The notes under the pieces were generated by a model. It made no database searches and was not told the DNA's origin. It was given only the letters and a program-made list of their open reading frames with translations. Shown here piece by piece: positions 9,414 through 17,753 of a DNA stretch of 64,000 bases. The translations under genes were made by a program, and so were the position numbers. Numbering within the stretch: position 1 is the first letter of the stretch; every line of letters begins with the position of its first letter. Source of the DNA: Halogeometricum pallidum JCM 14848 (GTDB taxonomy: Archaea > Halobacteriota > Halobacteria > Halobacteriales > Haloferacaceae); assembly GCF_000337095.1 (NCBI RefSeq), contig NZ_AOIV01000038.1:83076-147075 (forward strand), given 5' to 3'.

Positions 9414-9722
9414 TTACGCCGACTCGGCGCTTCCCCCGTCGTCGCCCTGCCCGCCTCTGTCGGAGTACTTCTTTCGACCGATAGCCTCGTCGCTCACCAT
9501 GCTCATGACGCTCTGTTTCACATCGTCGGCCGAGTCGAACGTCGTCTCCCCCGGCGGGTCGAGCACCTCCCGAAGCGTCTGGGAGCCGTTTTCGAGTTCG
9601 AGTTCTCGGTCACCGTAGCGTTCCAGCAGTTCCTCTTTACTCATCGGATATTCGTCGTCGGCCAGTTCGTCGCCGAGCGGACCGAACTCGACGCCTTGCT
9701 CGCGGCTTTCGTCGGGAGCCAT
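9414..9722 (-). CDS. DUF5789-type haloarchaeal protein
   Basis: A 102-residue acidic protein. The motif ELLERYGDRELELENGSQTL, followed by about 40 residues and then the ending VSDEAIGRKKYSDRGG, matches what I recall of the DUF5789 family, found only in haloarchaea and of unknown role. The start at 9722 (MAPDESREQG) was chosen because the longer frame up to 9863 would overlap the divergent upstream gene's promoter region and reads as spacer. It diverges from the glycosyltransferase-like gene. Confidence 0.78.
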   Translation of the reverse strand: MAPDESREQGVEFGPLGDELADDEYPMSKEELLERYGDRELELENGSQTLREVLDPPGETTFDSADDVKQSVMSMVSDEAIGRKKYSDRGGQGDDGGSAESA

Positions 9723-9865
9723 GCGACGGAATCGGTGGGGGAAGAGATAGAGCTTCTGCCGGCGCGTGCCGACGTTACGGTCGCTTGCGAGGAAATGAGG
9801 CGACGGGACACCGGCCGACGAAGTCATGCGAGAGTGCGTCGTAGCCGTTCGAAGGTGCCCCACTG

Positions 9866-11362
9866 ATGCGAGTCCTCATCGTTCCGGAACTGTACCGACC
9901 GCGCGACGCCAGCGCGAACGCGACGCTGAACGACGCCGTGACGTGGGTCCGAGAATGGTTGCGTCAGGACCCGAACATCCACGTCTACTGGTTGCTCCCG
10001 CACCGGGGAACGGCGAACTACGAACGCGAGGACGTCCTCGCCGACCGCGACCGGGTTACGCTTCTCGAAGCCGACTCCTTCATGGAGGGAACCGACAGCG
10101 AGTACGTCTTCACCGAGAGCGGATACACCGAGGACCAACTGCGCGTGATACGGAAGCGCATCTACGAGGAACTGGGGTACGTCGACGTCGTGGTCGACCA
10201 ACTGCGCCAGGGTCGCGAGGACCTCCTGAAGTGGCTCCTCCTGCTGTCGGGTCACCGGGCGGAGGAACCGAAGCCGTTCGACGTCATCGTGAACGTGCAC
10301 GACCTGATGCTGCCGTTCAAGTACGCGACCGACGGCTACCGCGACAGCTACCACCGGAAACTGGAAGTCGCCCACGCCGTCCTCGCCGACGGCTGTTGGT
10401 TCAAAGCCGGCCTCGACGCGACCGAACTCCCGGTGTTCGGCCGGGAGTTCCTCTTGGAGACGGTCATCGAGGACGCTCTCGACGACGCGGTGATGACCGA
10501 GAGTCCGATCGACTTCAGTCGGTTCGAAGAGCGGTACGCGAAGGAACCGGGTTGGCTCCACATCGCGGGTTCCGGATGGAAGAAGAAGCACCCCGAACTG
10601 CTCATCGAGATAGCCGAGGACCTCCACCGGGAATACGGCATCAAGACCGTCTTCACCAGCATGGACGACATTCCCGAATCGTACACCGACTACCCGTGGG
10701 TGGAGGCGTACCCGAGGGCCTCCTGGGAGGAGTACGAGCGGATGCTCCGGAAGGGTGATATCGCCATCTGCGCGACCGAGTACGACACCCTCGCGCGGAC
10801 GTGGTTCGAGCAGGCGGCGAGCGGTCAGGTGCTCATCGTTCGCGACGAACCGTGGGTCCAGGACTGCGTCCCCGACGACTCGCCGCTCGTCGTCCCGGTC
10901 GAGGAACTCGGGAACCGAGCGCGGTGGGTCGTCGAACACTGGGACGACGCGGTCGCCGCGAACCAGCGACTCATCGACCACGTCCGGGAGGTCCGAAGCC
11001 CGGAACGCGCCGGCCAGAAGACGCTCAGTGACATGGCGTGGCGCGTCGACGAGAAGGTCGACCAGTACGCCGATGTCCACCGAAAGGCGGGGTCGCGGCG
11101 GTCCGCCGTCGGACGGGCCATCGACCGGACCGAACCGGACAGCATCGCGCTCGACGAGTTGAACGAGGCGGGCGCGAAGGTGACGAGAGACGGGGAACCG
11201 CTGTTGAGCCACGAGTGGTGTTCGATCACCGACCTCGTGTTCGCACTGCGCACGCGCGGCTACCACGACACCGGAACCGCCGGGGCGCCGGTGTTCCGTC
11301 GACCCTCCGACCCCGACTCGCCCGGGCGACTATCGGGTCGGTCGCAGCGAGACGTCCGCTGA
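9866..11362 (+). CDS. Glycosyltransferase-like protein (GT-B type) with extra C-terminal domain
   Basis: A 498-residue soluble protein. The N-terminal half has a Rossmann-like start (MRVLIVPELYRP) and a conserved-looking turn (VNVHDLMLP near 150). The second half has the GT-B core pattern of family 4 enzymes: LHIAGSGWKKKHPELLIEIA near 232, and TWFEQAASGQVLIVRDEPW near 312, where the Glu and AxGxPV-like region would hold the nucleotide sugar. After about residue 390 comes an extra ~90-residue region (LDELNEAGAKVTRDGEPLL) resembling a winged helix. The target is unknown; a surface glycan or glycolipid is plausible. A T5 run follows the stop. Confidence 0.68.
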   Translation: MRVLIVPELYRPRDASANATLNDAVTWVREWLRQDPNIHVYWLLPHRGTANYEREDVLADRDRVTLLEADSFMEGTDSEYVFTESGYTEDQLRVIRKRIYEELGYVDVVVDQLRQGREDLLKWLLLLSGHRAEEPKPFDVIVNVHDLMLPFKYATDGYRDSYHRKLEVAHAVLADGCWFKAGLDATELPVFGREFLLETVIEDALDDAVMTESPIDFSRFEERYAKEPGWLHIAGSGWKKKHPELLIEIAEDLHREYGIKTVFTSMDDIPESYTDYPWVEAYPRASWEEYERMLRKGDIAICATEYDTLARTWFEQAASGQVLIVRDEPWVQDCVPDDSPLVVPVEELGNRARWVVEHWDDAVAANQRLIDHVREVRSPERAGQKTLSDMAWRVDEKVDQYADVHRKAGSRRSAVGRAIDRTEPDSIALDELNEAGAKVTRDGEPLLSHEWCSITDLVFALRTRGYHDTGTAGAPVFRRPSDPDSPGRLSGRSQRDVR

Positions 11363-11369
11363 CGACTCC

Positions 11370-11374
11370 TTTTT
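11370..11374 (+). terminator. T5 run after the glycosyltransferase-like gene
   Basis: Five T seven bases after the stop at 11362, then AT-rich spacer. A candidate archaeal terminator. Confidence 0.4.
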
Positions 11375-11788
11375 GGTACCGGGGAAATCCGTTCCGGGCA
11401 ATGATAGAGATGTATTCCGACTATTCGATATCGTTCACCGCATTATTCACCAGTAATAGTTGTTTTTTCGGAAATTTAGGCATCATCTCGAAGACAGGAT
11501 AGAGATACAAGTCCGAATAACGGCACGAGAGAGATAGATATGGACGTTCCGCTTTCGTTCGCGTTGTCCTCCGAGCGAGTGTTACAGGACTACCGCTGTA
11601 ATCTGAATAGGTCCGCGGGCCAAGAAGTACGAGAGACGGCTGAGAGCGAGTTCGAACGGACTTTCGAAACCCGTCCTCGCGCTCGTGTTTGCGGTGACGC
11701 TCGTCCAAGCCAGTCCGACGTAACAGCCGCGGATGCGGAGATGAGACGACTCGGTGGCTTTTTCCACCGTGCAGGAGAGAGGCCGAGT
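11375..11788. other. Spacer without a gene, AT-rich in its first half
   Basis: From 11400 to about 11540 the sequence is much richer in A+T than its surroundings. The frame of the following gene is open through part of it, but the residues there do not look like protein. I see no repeat, tRNA or small gene. Promoter elements for the epimerase gene are expected here but none is clear. Confidence 0.5.
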
Positions 11789-13000
11789 ATGACGCATCCG
11801 ATCCCGTCCCGGTCGCCCGAATGGCTCCGGCGCGACGCCATCGGCGCGCTTCGGTTCCACCGAGAGCGGTCGGTGGACACGCACTTCGGCGGCTACGTCG
11901 CGCAAGTGAGCGACCGCGACGGCGCAATTTACGACTCGCGCACGAAACATCTCGTCCCGACCGCCCGGTTCGTCTTCGCGTTCAGCGTCGGCAAACTGCT
12001 CGACGGACCGGTGTGGTGCGAACCGGCGGCCGAGCACGGCCTCTCGTACCTCCGAAACGTCGCGTACGACGAGGAACGCGGCGGGTATAGCTGGCTGTTC
12101 GAGGGCCGCGAGGCGACGGACGACACGCGGGCGACGTACGGCCACGCCTTCGTTCTCCTCGCGTACGCCACCGCGACGCGCGCCGGCATCGGCGACGTCG
12201 AGGGTCGCATCGAGGAGACGTACGACATCCTCGACGAACACTTCTGGGAGGCGGAGCACGGCGCCTTCGCCAGCAACCGAACCGAGGAGTGGGACCCAGC
12301 CGAACCCAACTACCGCGGGCAGAACGCGAACATGCACGCGACGGAGGCGTTGCTCGCCGCCTACGAGGCGACCGGCGAAGAACGGTACCTCGACAGGGCG
12401 GTCACCGTCGCGGCGACCATCGCACGGGACAAACCGGACGAGGCCGACGGCCTCCTCTGCGAGCACTTCACCTCGGAGTGGGCGGTCGACTGGGAGTACA
12501 ACCGCGAGAAGAAGGCGGACCTGTTCCGCCCGTGGGGCTACCAACCGGGTCACATGCTGGAGTGGGCGAAACTGCTCGTCCGCCTCGACGCCCACCACGA
12601 GGACGAGTGGTACCTCGACCGCGCGGAGCGATTCTTCGACGCCTCGGTCGCCGACGGCTGGGACGACGAACGGGGCGGGTTCTACTACACTATCGACCGC
12701 GACGGGTCGCCCATCGTCGAGGCGAAGTACACGTGGGCGCTCGAAGAGGGCCTCGGCGCGGCCGCCCGACTCGCCGACGCGACGGGCGAGGAGCGCTACT
12801 GGGAGTGGTACGAACGAATCGCGGCGTACCTGCACGAACACGCGACGAACCACTCGCTCGGCATCCGCTACGAACGCCTTACGCCGGACGGCGATATCCA
12901 TCCGAGCATCGACGAGACGCCGAAGGTCAAGAGCGGCTATCACCACGTCAACGCCTGCTACGAGGTACTGGAGTCGATGGGGGCGGTGGACCCGGCGTAG
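11789..13000 (+). CDS. AGE-family sugar epimerase/isomerase
   Basis: A 403-residue soluble (alpha/alpha)6-barrel protein of the N-acylglucosamine 2-epimerase superfamily, which epimerises or isomerises free sugars such as mannose or N-acylglucosamine. Family signatures visible are QNANMHATEALLAAYEATG near residue 174 with its catalytic-type His, an RPWGYQPGHMLEWAKLL segment near 247 with a second His, and GYHHVNACYEVLE at the end. I chose the ATG at 11789; the frame is open back to 11540, but that stretch is unlike protein. It leads a run of four same-strand sugar genes, with the aldo/keto reductase 100 bases downstream. Confidence 0.9.
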   Translation: MTHPIPSRSPEWLRRDAIGALRFHRERSVDTHFGGYVAQVSDRDGAIYDSRTKHLVPTARFVFAFSVGKLLDGPVWCEPAAEHGLSYLRNVAYDEERGGYSWLFEGREATDDTRATYGHAFVLLAYATATRAGIGDVEGRIEETYDILDEHFWEAEHGAFASNRTEEWDPAEPNYRGQNANMHATEALLAAYEATGEERYLDRAVTVAATIARDKPDEADGLLCEHFTSEWAVDWEYNREKKADLFRPWGYQPGHMLEWAKLLVRLDAHHEDEWYLDRAERFFDASVADGWDDERGGFYYTIDRDGSPIVEAKYTWALEEGLGAAARLADATGEERYWEWYERIAAYLHEHATNHSLGIRYERLTPDGDIHPSIDETPKVKSGYHHVNACYEVLESMGAVDPA

Positions 13001-13099
13001 TCCGGCCTTCCGCCGCGCCGACGTTGGAGCGCTTTCCGGGTACCGGGTACCGTGACCGCAATCCCGAACGTTATGCACTCCGAGAGAGTGGCACGCGGT

Positions 13100-14083
13100 A
13101 TGGACTACCGCACACTCGGTTCGACCGGACTCAAGGTGTCGCCGCTCTGTCTCGGGACGTGGCGCTTCGGGATGGAATCCGACGGAGTGACGGAGACGAA
13201 CCGAAGCGACGCGCACGACCTGCTGGACGCCTTCGACGAGGCGGGCGGCAACTTCATCGACACGGCGAACGGCTACGGCGACGGCAAGAGCGAGGAGTGG
13301 ATCGGGGATTGGCTCTCGGACAAGAACCGCGAGGACTACGTCGTCGCCTCGAAGGTGTACTGGTCCCAGCAGAGCCGGTTTCAGGAGAACCTCTCGCGGA
13401 AGAACATCCGCGCGGAGATAGAGGGGACGTTAGAGCGTCTCGGAACGGACTACCTCGACCTCTACTACATCCACCGCTGGGACGACGAGACGCCCATCGA
13501 GACGACGCTCCGGACGCTGACGAACCTCGTCGAGGAGGGGAAGGTCAACGCCCTCGGCGCCTCCTCGATGGCGGCGTGGAAGCTGACGAAGGCGCTGTGG
13601 ACGTCCGATACGGAGGGACTCGAACGCTTCGACGTGACGCAACCGATGTTTCACGCGGCCCACCACGAGGAGGTGGCCGACTACCTCGACGTGTGCGCCG
13701 ACCAGGACCTCGCGGTGTGCCCGTACTCCCCGCTGGCGGGCGGCTTTCTCACCGGCAAGTACGAACGCATCGGCGACGGGTCGAGCGAGGTGAAGTCGCC
13801 GGACGGGTCGCGCGGGCAACTCACCGAGGAGTTCTCCGAGTGGTACGTCTCGGAGGCCGGGTGGCGCGTCCTCGATGCGATTCGGGAGACGGCCGACGAA
13901 CTCGACGCGACGCCCGCACAGGTGGCCCTGCGGTGGCTGATTCAGCAGTCGGAGTTCACCTGCGTCCCCATCGTCGGCGCGCGGACCGTCGACCAACTGT
14001 CGGACAACCTCGGCGCGGTGGAAATCGAACTCTCCGCCGAGCAGTTCGACCGGATATCGAACGCCCGGGACGGAGACGACTGA
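13100..14083 (+). CDS. Aldo/keto reductase
   Basis: A 327-residue NADPH-dependent TIM-barrel oxidoreductase. It starts with the typical MDYRTLGSTGLKVSPLCLG and carries the tetrad pattern: Asp and Tyr in FIDTANGYGDGKSE, Lys in VVASKVYW, His in YYIHRWDD. The C-terminal cofactor region reads CVPIVGARTVDQLSDNLGAV. Members act on sugar aldehydes and ketones. Its place between an AGE epimerase and a sugar isomerase suggests a sugar or sugar-lactone intermediate as substrate. The start at 13100 is preferred to a GTG at 13052, whose added residues are not conserved in type. Confidence 0.9.
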   Translation: MDYRTLGSTGLKVSPLCLGTWRFGMESDGVTETNRSDAHDLLDAFDEAGGNFIDTANGYGDGKSEEWIGDWLSDKNREDYVVASKVYWSQQSRFQENLSRKNIRAEIEGTLERLGTDYLDLYYIHRWDDETPIETTLRTLTNLVEEGKVNALGASSMAAWKLTKALWTSDTEGLERFDVTQPMFHAAHHEEVADYLDVCADQDLAVCPYSPLAGGFLTGKYERIGDGSSEVKSPDGSRGQLTEEFSEWYVSEAGWRVLDAIRETADELDATPAQVALRWLIQQSEFTCVPIVGARTVDQLSDNLGAVEIELSAEQFDRISNARDGDD

Positions 14084-14206
14084 GGACTGCTCCCTCCCAC
14101 AGACTGCCTTCGCGCACGGAACTTCCATCACGGTCATTCGGCGGAGAAGGGGGCAACCCTTGGTCGTTCACGGACACTTATGCCGGTGAGAGGAGAATTC
14201 CGCGCC

Positions 14207-14941
14207 ATGACATCGATTGGGTTCCAACTGTACAGTCTCCACGCGGTCGAGGACTCCCTGCCGACGGTCATCGAACGCGTCGGCGAGACCGGGTTCGAGG
14301 GCGTCGAACTCGCCGGCCTCGACGACGCCGACGCCGACGAGGTGGGCGAGGCGTTGGCGTCGGCCGATCTCGAACTCGCGGCGGCGCACGTCGGCCTCGA
14401 AACGCTGGAGGAAGACCTCGACGAGACGGCGGAGACCTACCGCGAACTCGGCTGCGAGGATATCGTCGTACCGTGGTTGGAACCCGAGGAGTTCGAGTCC
14501 GTCGAGTCGGTGGAGGCAGCCGCCGAACGCCTGAACGCGGTCGCGTCCGACCTCGCGGCGCACGACCTCTCGCTGCACTACCACAACCACGACCAAGAGT
14601 TCGTCGAACTCGACGGCGAACCCGCGCTCTCACACCTGTTGGCGGCGACGGACGACGACGTGGGACTCGAACTGGACCTCGGGTGGGCCGGCGCCGCCGG
14701 CTACGACCCTCTCGCCTACCTCGATGAACACGCCGAACGGGTACGTCTTGTCCACCTGAAGGACTACGACGGCGACGCGGGCGAGGCCGCCGTCGTCGGA
14801 GAGGGCGATTTGGACATCGAGGCCGCCGTCGACAGCGTCCGCGACCACGGGTTCGATTGGCTCGTCTACGAGGCCGAAGAGGGTCCGGACAGCTACGAGA
14901 CCCTGACGCACGCCGCCGACGTCGTCCGGACGTACTGGTGA
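14207..14941 (+). CDS. Sugar phosphate isomerase/epimerase (AP-endonuclease-type TIM barrel)
   Basis: A 244-residue protein starting at MTSIGFQLYSLHAVED, the usual opening of IolE/xylose-isomerase-like TIM barrels. Metal-binding positions are suggested by LSLHYHNHDQEF near 125, LELDLGWAGAAGYD near 155 and VHLKDYDG near 182. Such enzymes interconvert keto sugars, inositol derivatives or hydroxypyruvate. It sits 123 bases after the reductase and 95 bases before a Gfo/Idh/MocA gene, a pairing typical of inositol-like or uncommon sugar breakdown. The start at 14207 is preferred over 14180. Confidence 0.88.
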   Translation: MTSIGFQLYSLHAVEDSLPTVIERVGETGFEGVELAGLDDADADEVGEALASADLELAAAHVGLETLEEDLDETAETYRELGCEDIVVPWLEPEEFESVESVEAAAERLNAVASDLAAHDLSLHYHNHDQEFVELDGEPALSHLLAATDDDVGLELDLGWAGAAGYDPLAYLDEHAERVRLVHLKDYDGDAGEAAVVGEGDLDIEAAVDSVRDHGFDWLVYEAEEGPDSYETLTHAADVVRTYW

Positions 14942-15036
14942 GTGCGGAAGGAGGGCGCGGGGGCGGAGACCCGCCGACGACCGGCTCGTAAGGCGAAACC
15001 GCTATGTCGGTCGTTCCCGCACACCGTAGTAGATAG

Positions 15037-16134
15037 ATGAGCACCTATACTGTCGCTGTCATCGGCACCGGCCCGGACCCGAGCAACCCAACGGTCGAGG
15101 GGTTCGCCATGGGCTACCGGCACACTGAGGCGTACGCGACCGACGACCGGTTCGAGTTGGTCGGCGCCGCCGACATCATCGAGGAGAACGGCAGGGCGTT
15201 CGGGAACCACTTCGACCTCGAGGAGGAGAACGTCTACGTCGACTACGAGGAGATGCTCGCAGATCTCGAACCGGATGTGGTGAGCGTCTGCGTTCCGCCG
15301 GCCATCCACCGTCCCGTCGTCATCACGTGCGCCCGAAGCGGCGTCGTAGACGCAATTCACTGCGAGAAGCCGATGGCCGACACCTGGGAGGACGCCCGGA
15401 CGATGGTGCAGGAGTGCTGGCGCCGCGACGTGCAGTTAACGTTCAACCGTCAGCGTCGCTTCGGCAAGCCGTTCACGGAGGCCAAGCGCCTCATCGAGGA
15501 GGGCGAAATCGGGTCGCTCGAACGGATAGAGATCGGCTGGGGTGACTTCTACGACACTGGCGCGCACTCCGTCGACCTCGCGTGCATGTTCAACGACGAG
15601 TACACGGCCGATTGGGTCCTCGCGGGTCTCGACTACCGCGAGGAGGACGTACGGTTCGGCTCGCATCAGGAGAACCAGATGTGGGCGCAGTGGCGCTACG
15701 AGAACGGCGTCTACGGCGTCGCCTCGACGGGGCCGGGCGCGGACCTCGTCGGCGCAGCGTTCCTCATCCGGGGGAGCGAGGGAGCGATTCGCATCGACGT
15801 CGAGGACGGACCGATGCTCGAACTGGAACGCGGCGGCGAGCGAACGGAGGTGGACGTGGGGTCCGAGACGCTCCACCACAGCGGTCAAGAGGAGAGTCGG
15901 TTCGGGTCGCACTTCCACGACCGCGCGGTCGGCGAAGTCGCCGATGCCCTCGACGAGGAGCGTGAACCGGTTCTGAGCGGCCGGCGCGGGCTCACCACCG
16001 CCGAGATACTGTTCGCCGGCTACGAGTCCGTTCGCACCCGCGGCCGCGTCGACCTCCCCTTCGACTTGGACGACAACCCGCTCGAAGCGCTCGTCGAGTC
16101 GGGCAAACTCACCCCCGAGGTCCCCGACGAGTAG
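15037..16134 (+). CDS. Gfo/Idh/MocA family oxidoreductase
   Basis: A 365-residue NAD(P)-dependent sugar dehydrogenase-type enzyme. The N-terminal Rossmann fold begins YTVAVIGTGPDPSNP, with an unusual loop after the glycine-rich turn, and includes the signature Glu-Lys-Pro in HCEKPMADTW near residue 110. The C-terminal alpha/beta domain contains GWGDFYDTGAHSVDLACMF, with the His and Asp that serve catalysis in this family. Relatives oxidise inositols, glucose derivatives, xylose or acetamido sugars. With the upstream isomerase it probably forms a two-step conversion. No cluster neighbour fixes the substrate. Confidence 0.9.
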   Translation: MSTYTVAVIGTGPDPSNPTVEGFAMGYRHTEAYATDDRFELVGAADIIEENGRAFGNHFDLEEENVYVDYEEMLADLEPDVVSVCVPPAIHRPVVITCARSGVVDAIHCEKPMADTWEDARTMVQECWRRDVQLTFNRQRRFGKPFTEAKRLIEEGEIGSLERIEIGWGDFYDTGAHSVDLACMFNDEYTADWVLAGLDYREEDVRFGSHQENQMWAQWRYENGVYGVASTGPGADLVGAAFLIRGSEGAIRIDVEDGPMLELERGGERTEVDVGSETLHHSGQEESRFGSHFHDRAVGEVADALDEEREPVLSGRRGLTTAEILFAGYESVRTRGRVDLPFDLDDNPLEALVESGKLTPEVPDE

Positions 16135-16551
16135 GCGCGTGGGAAACGCCCCCGTCACCACCTCCGCGCGGGAGTACAGAAGCGACGACAGCGCCGAAGT
16201 GATTCGACAACATCGAACGAAAAGCGTCGAACGACCCGTCGATTCGATTGTTTCTCCGGAACGAGCGCTTCATCGGAGCCCGAAACGCGATTTTGCTCCG
16301 CTAATGCAGTCAGATTACGAGACTATGGGCGTAACGCTTCGGTCGCGTATCCCAAATTCGTTCGATGAGGAGGAACGTACTAACCGGCGACGAGATACCG
16401 TTCGCTCCCGGTACCGACACCGGCAGCGATCCTCCTGTGACGACGGTCGGTCGAGGCATCGAATCGTGGGTGCGAGCGACGCCAGCCGAAGGTTCGAATC
16501 GGGAGGTTGCCCGGCGCAAGCGTTAGTAGCCTCCCGGACGCTGTGGGAGAC
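16135..16551. other. Spacer before the IclR gene, no gene seen
   Basis: About 417 bases of mixed composition with no convincing coding frame, repeat or T-run. It should hold the IclR promoter, but no strong TATA box is visible near 16525. Confidence 0.45.
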
Positions 16552-17319
16552 ATGGCGTCGGAAACCCCCGAAGGCGGCGGAATCAAGTCTGATGAGACGC
16601 TGTTCGACCTCGTAGAACACATCCGAGAGGCGGACGGCGCGGGCGTGACGGAGTTGGCGTCGGCGACGGGTCGCGCGAAGAGCACCGTCCACGGGCATCT
16701 GTCGACGATGCGCGACCGGGGATTCGTCGTAAAGCGCGACGGGGAGTACCATCTCGGGTTGGAGTTTTTCAACTACGGCCACCACGTCCGGGCCCGGCGC
16801 GCGGTGTACGACGCCGCGCTGCCAGTCCTGCGGGACGTCGCCGACGACACGGGAGAGACGGCGTGGCTGATGGCGCACGAGAACGGGCGCGTCATCTACC
16901 TCGACGGGCGCTCGGAAGGGTTGGACATCAACATCAACTCCCTCATCGGCTCTTGGAAGTACATGCACTCGAACTCCGGCGGGAAGGCGATTCTCGCGCA
17001 CCTACCGGAGGAGGAGGTGGACGAGATTCTGGCGCGGCACGGTCTCCCGTCCCAGACGGAGGCGACGGTCACCGACCGGGAGCAGTTGGACGAGGAACTG
17101 GCGGAGGCCCGCGAACGCGGCTACGCGCTCAACTTCGGCGAGGACCTGAGCGGCGTCCACGCCGTCGCCGTCCCCCTCATCTTGGAGGGGTCGGTCGTTG
17201 GGTCGCTCGCCGTCGCGGGACCGGCCCATCGACTCCCGCGCGAGCGCTGCGAGGGGGAACTGGCGGACCGACTCTCCGCCGCCGCCAACGATGTGCAACT
17301 GAGTCTCACCTACCGCTGA
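16552..17319 (+). CDS. IclR family transcriptional regulator
   Basis: A 255-residue regulator with an N-terminal winged helix (FDLVEHIREADGAGVTELAS, followed by an ATGRAKSTVHGHLSTM recognition helix) and a C-terminal IclR effector domain (GKAILAHLPEEEVDEILARH near 143, AVPLILEGSVVGSLAVAGPA near 217). IclR proteins sense small carboxylates or sugar intermediates; XacR for pentose use in Haloferax belongs here. It follows the four sugar genes, which it may control, though the acyl-CoA ligase side is an alternative. I start at the ATG at 16552 rather than 16507. Its end overlaps a decayed UbiA gene on the other strand. Confidence 0.92.
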   Translation: MASETPEGGGIKSDETLFDLVEHIREADGAGVTELASATGRAKSTVHGHLSTMRDRGFVVKRDGEYHLGLEFFNYGHHVRARRAVYDAALPVLRDVADDTGETAWLMAHENGRVIYLDGRSEGLDININSLIGSWKYMHSNSGGKAILAHLPEEEVDEILARHGLPSQTEATVTDREQLDEELAEARERGYALNFGEDLSGVHAVAVPLILEGSVVGSLAVAGPAHRLPRERCEGELADRLSAAANDVQLSLTYR

Positions 17320-17635
17320 CCGTCTCCTCACGGGGCGGCGCCCGAACGCAGAGAACCGCGGCGGCGCGGGCGTTCCCGAGGACGACGGGCACCGTCCGCT
17401 TGCCGACTTGTCGGTCGAACGAGCGGTCCGGTCGGTCCAGCGAGACGTTCGCACCCGTCGGATGGACGATGTACAGCGCCGAGGCGACGCAGACGAGGTG
17501 GAGACAGAGGGCGGCCGGCGAGGCGGAGGGCGCGAGGAGCGCACCGAACAGCGCCGTCCCGACGGCGGGCGCCATGAACGGCGGCTTCACCCGCGTCGCC
17601 AGGGCGCGCAGTCCGGTCGTCGGTGCCGCGTCCAT
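17306..17635 (-). pseudogene. UbiA-family prenyltransferase with internal deletion
   Basis: The 109-residue frame starts like the intact UbiA gene of this window (PPFMAPAVGTALFGALLAP and LYIVH, compared with HPVFMLPPVAAAAFGAILAA and VYTAH at 7657-8829). It then jumps directly to the second Asp-rich motif region (DRSFDRQVGKRTVPVVLGNA, compared with DRSIDKRTVAVVLGRR). Roughly 120 codons of membrane core and the first catalytic motif are missing, and the C-terminal half is gone. The fusion is in frame, so a short product could be made, but it cannot be a working prenyltransferase. It overlaps the last 14 bases of the IclR gene. Confidence 0.75.
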
Positions 17636-17753
17636 ACCGGGACGGCGCCGTCGAGCGGTTAAGTTTCACCCGTTCGCACGCCGGGAGTGCGGTCCGTTCC
17701 CGCTACCATAAGGATTAATAACTATCGATGAGGCCTTCGTACTGACCTACAGC

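Noticed and set aside
11540-11788. N-terminal extension of the AGE epimerase frame
   Set aside because: The frame is open but the residues are Arg/Ser-rich and unlike family N-termini; the ATG at 11789 starts the recognisable domain.
12289-14727. 812-residue open frame on the plus strand
   Set aside because: An Arg-rich shadow of three well-supported sugar genes in another frame.
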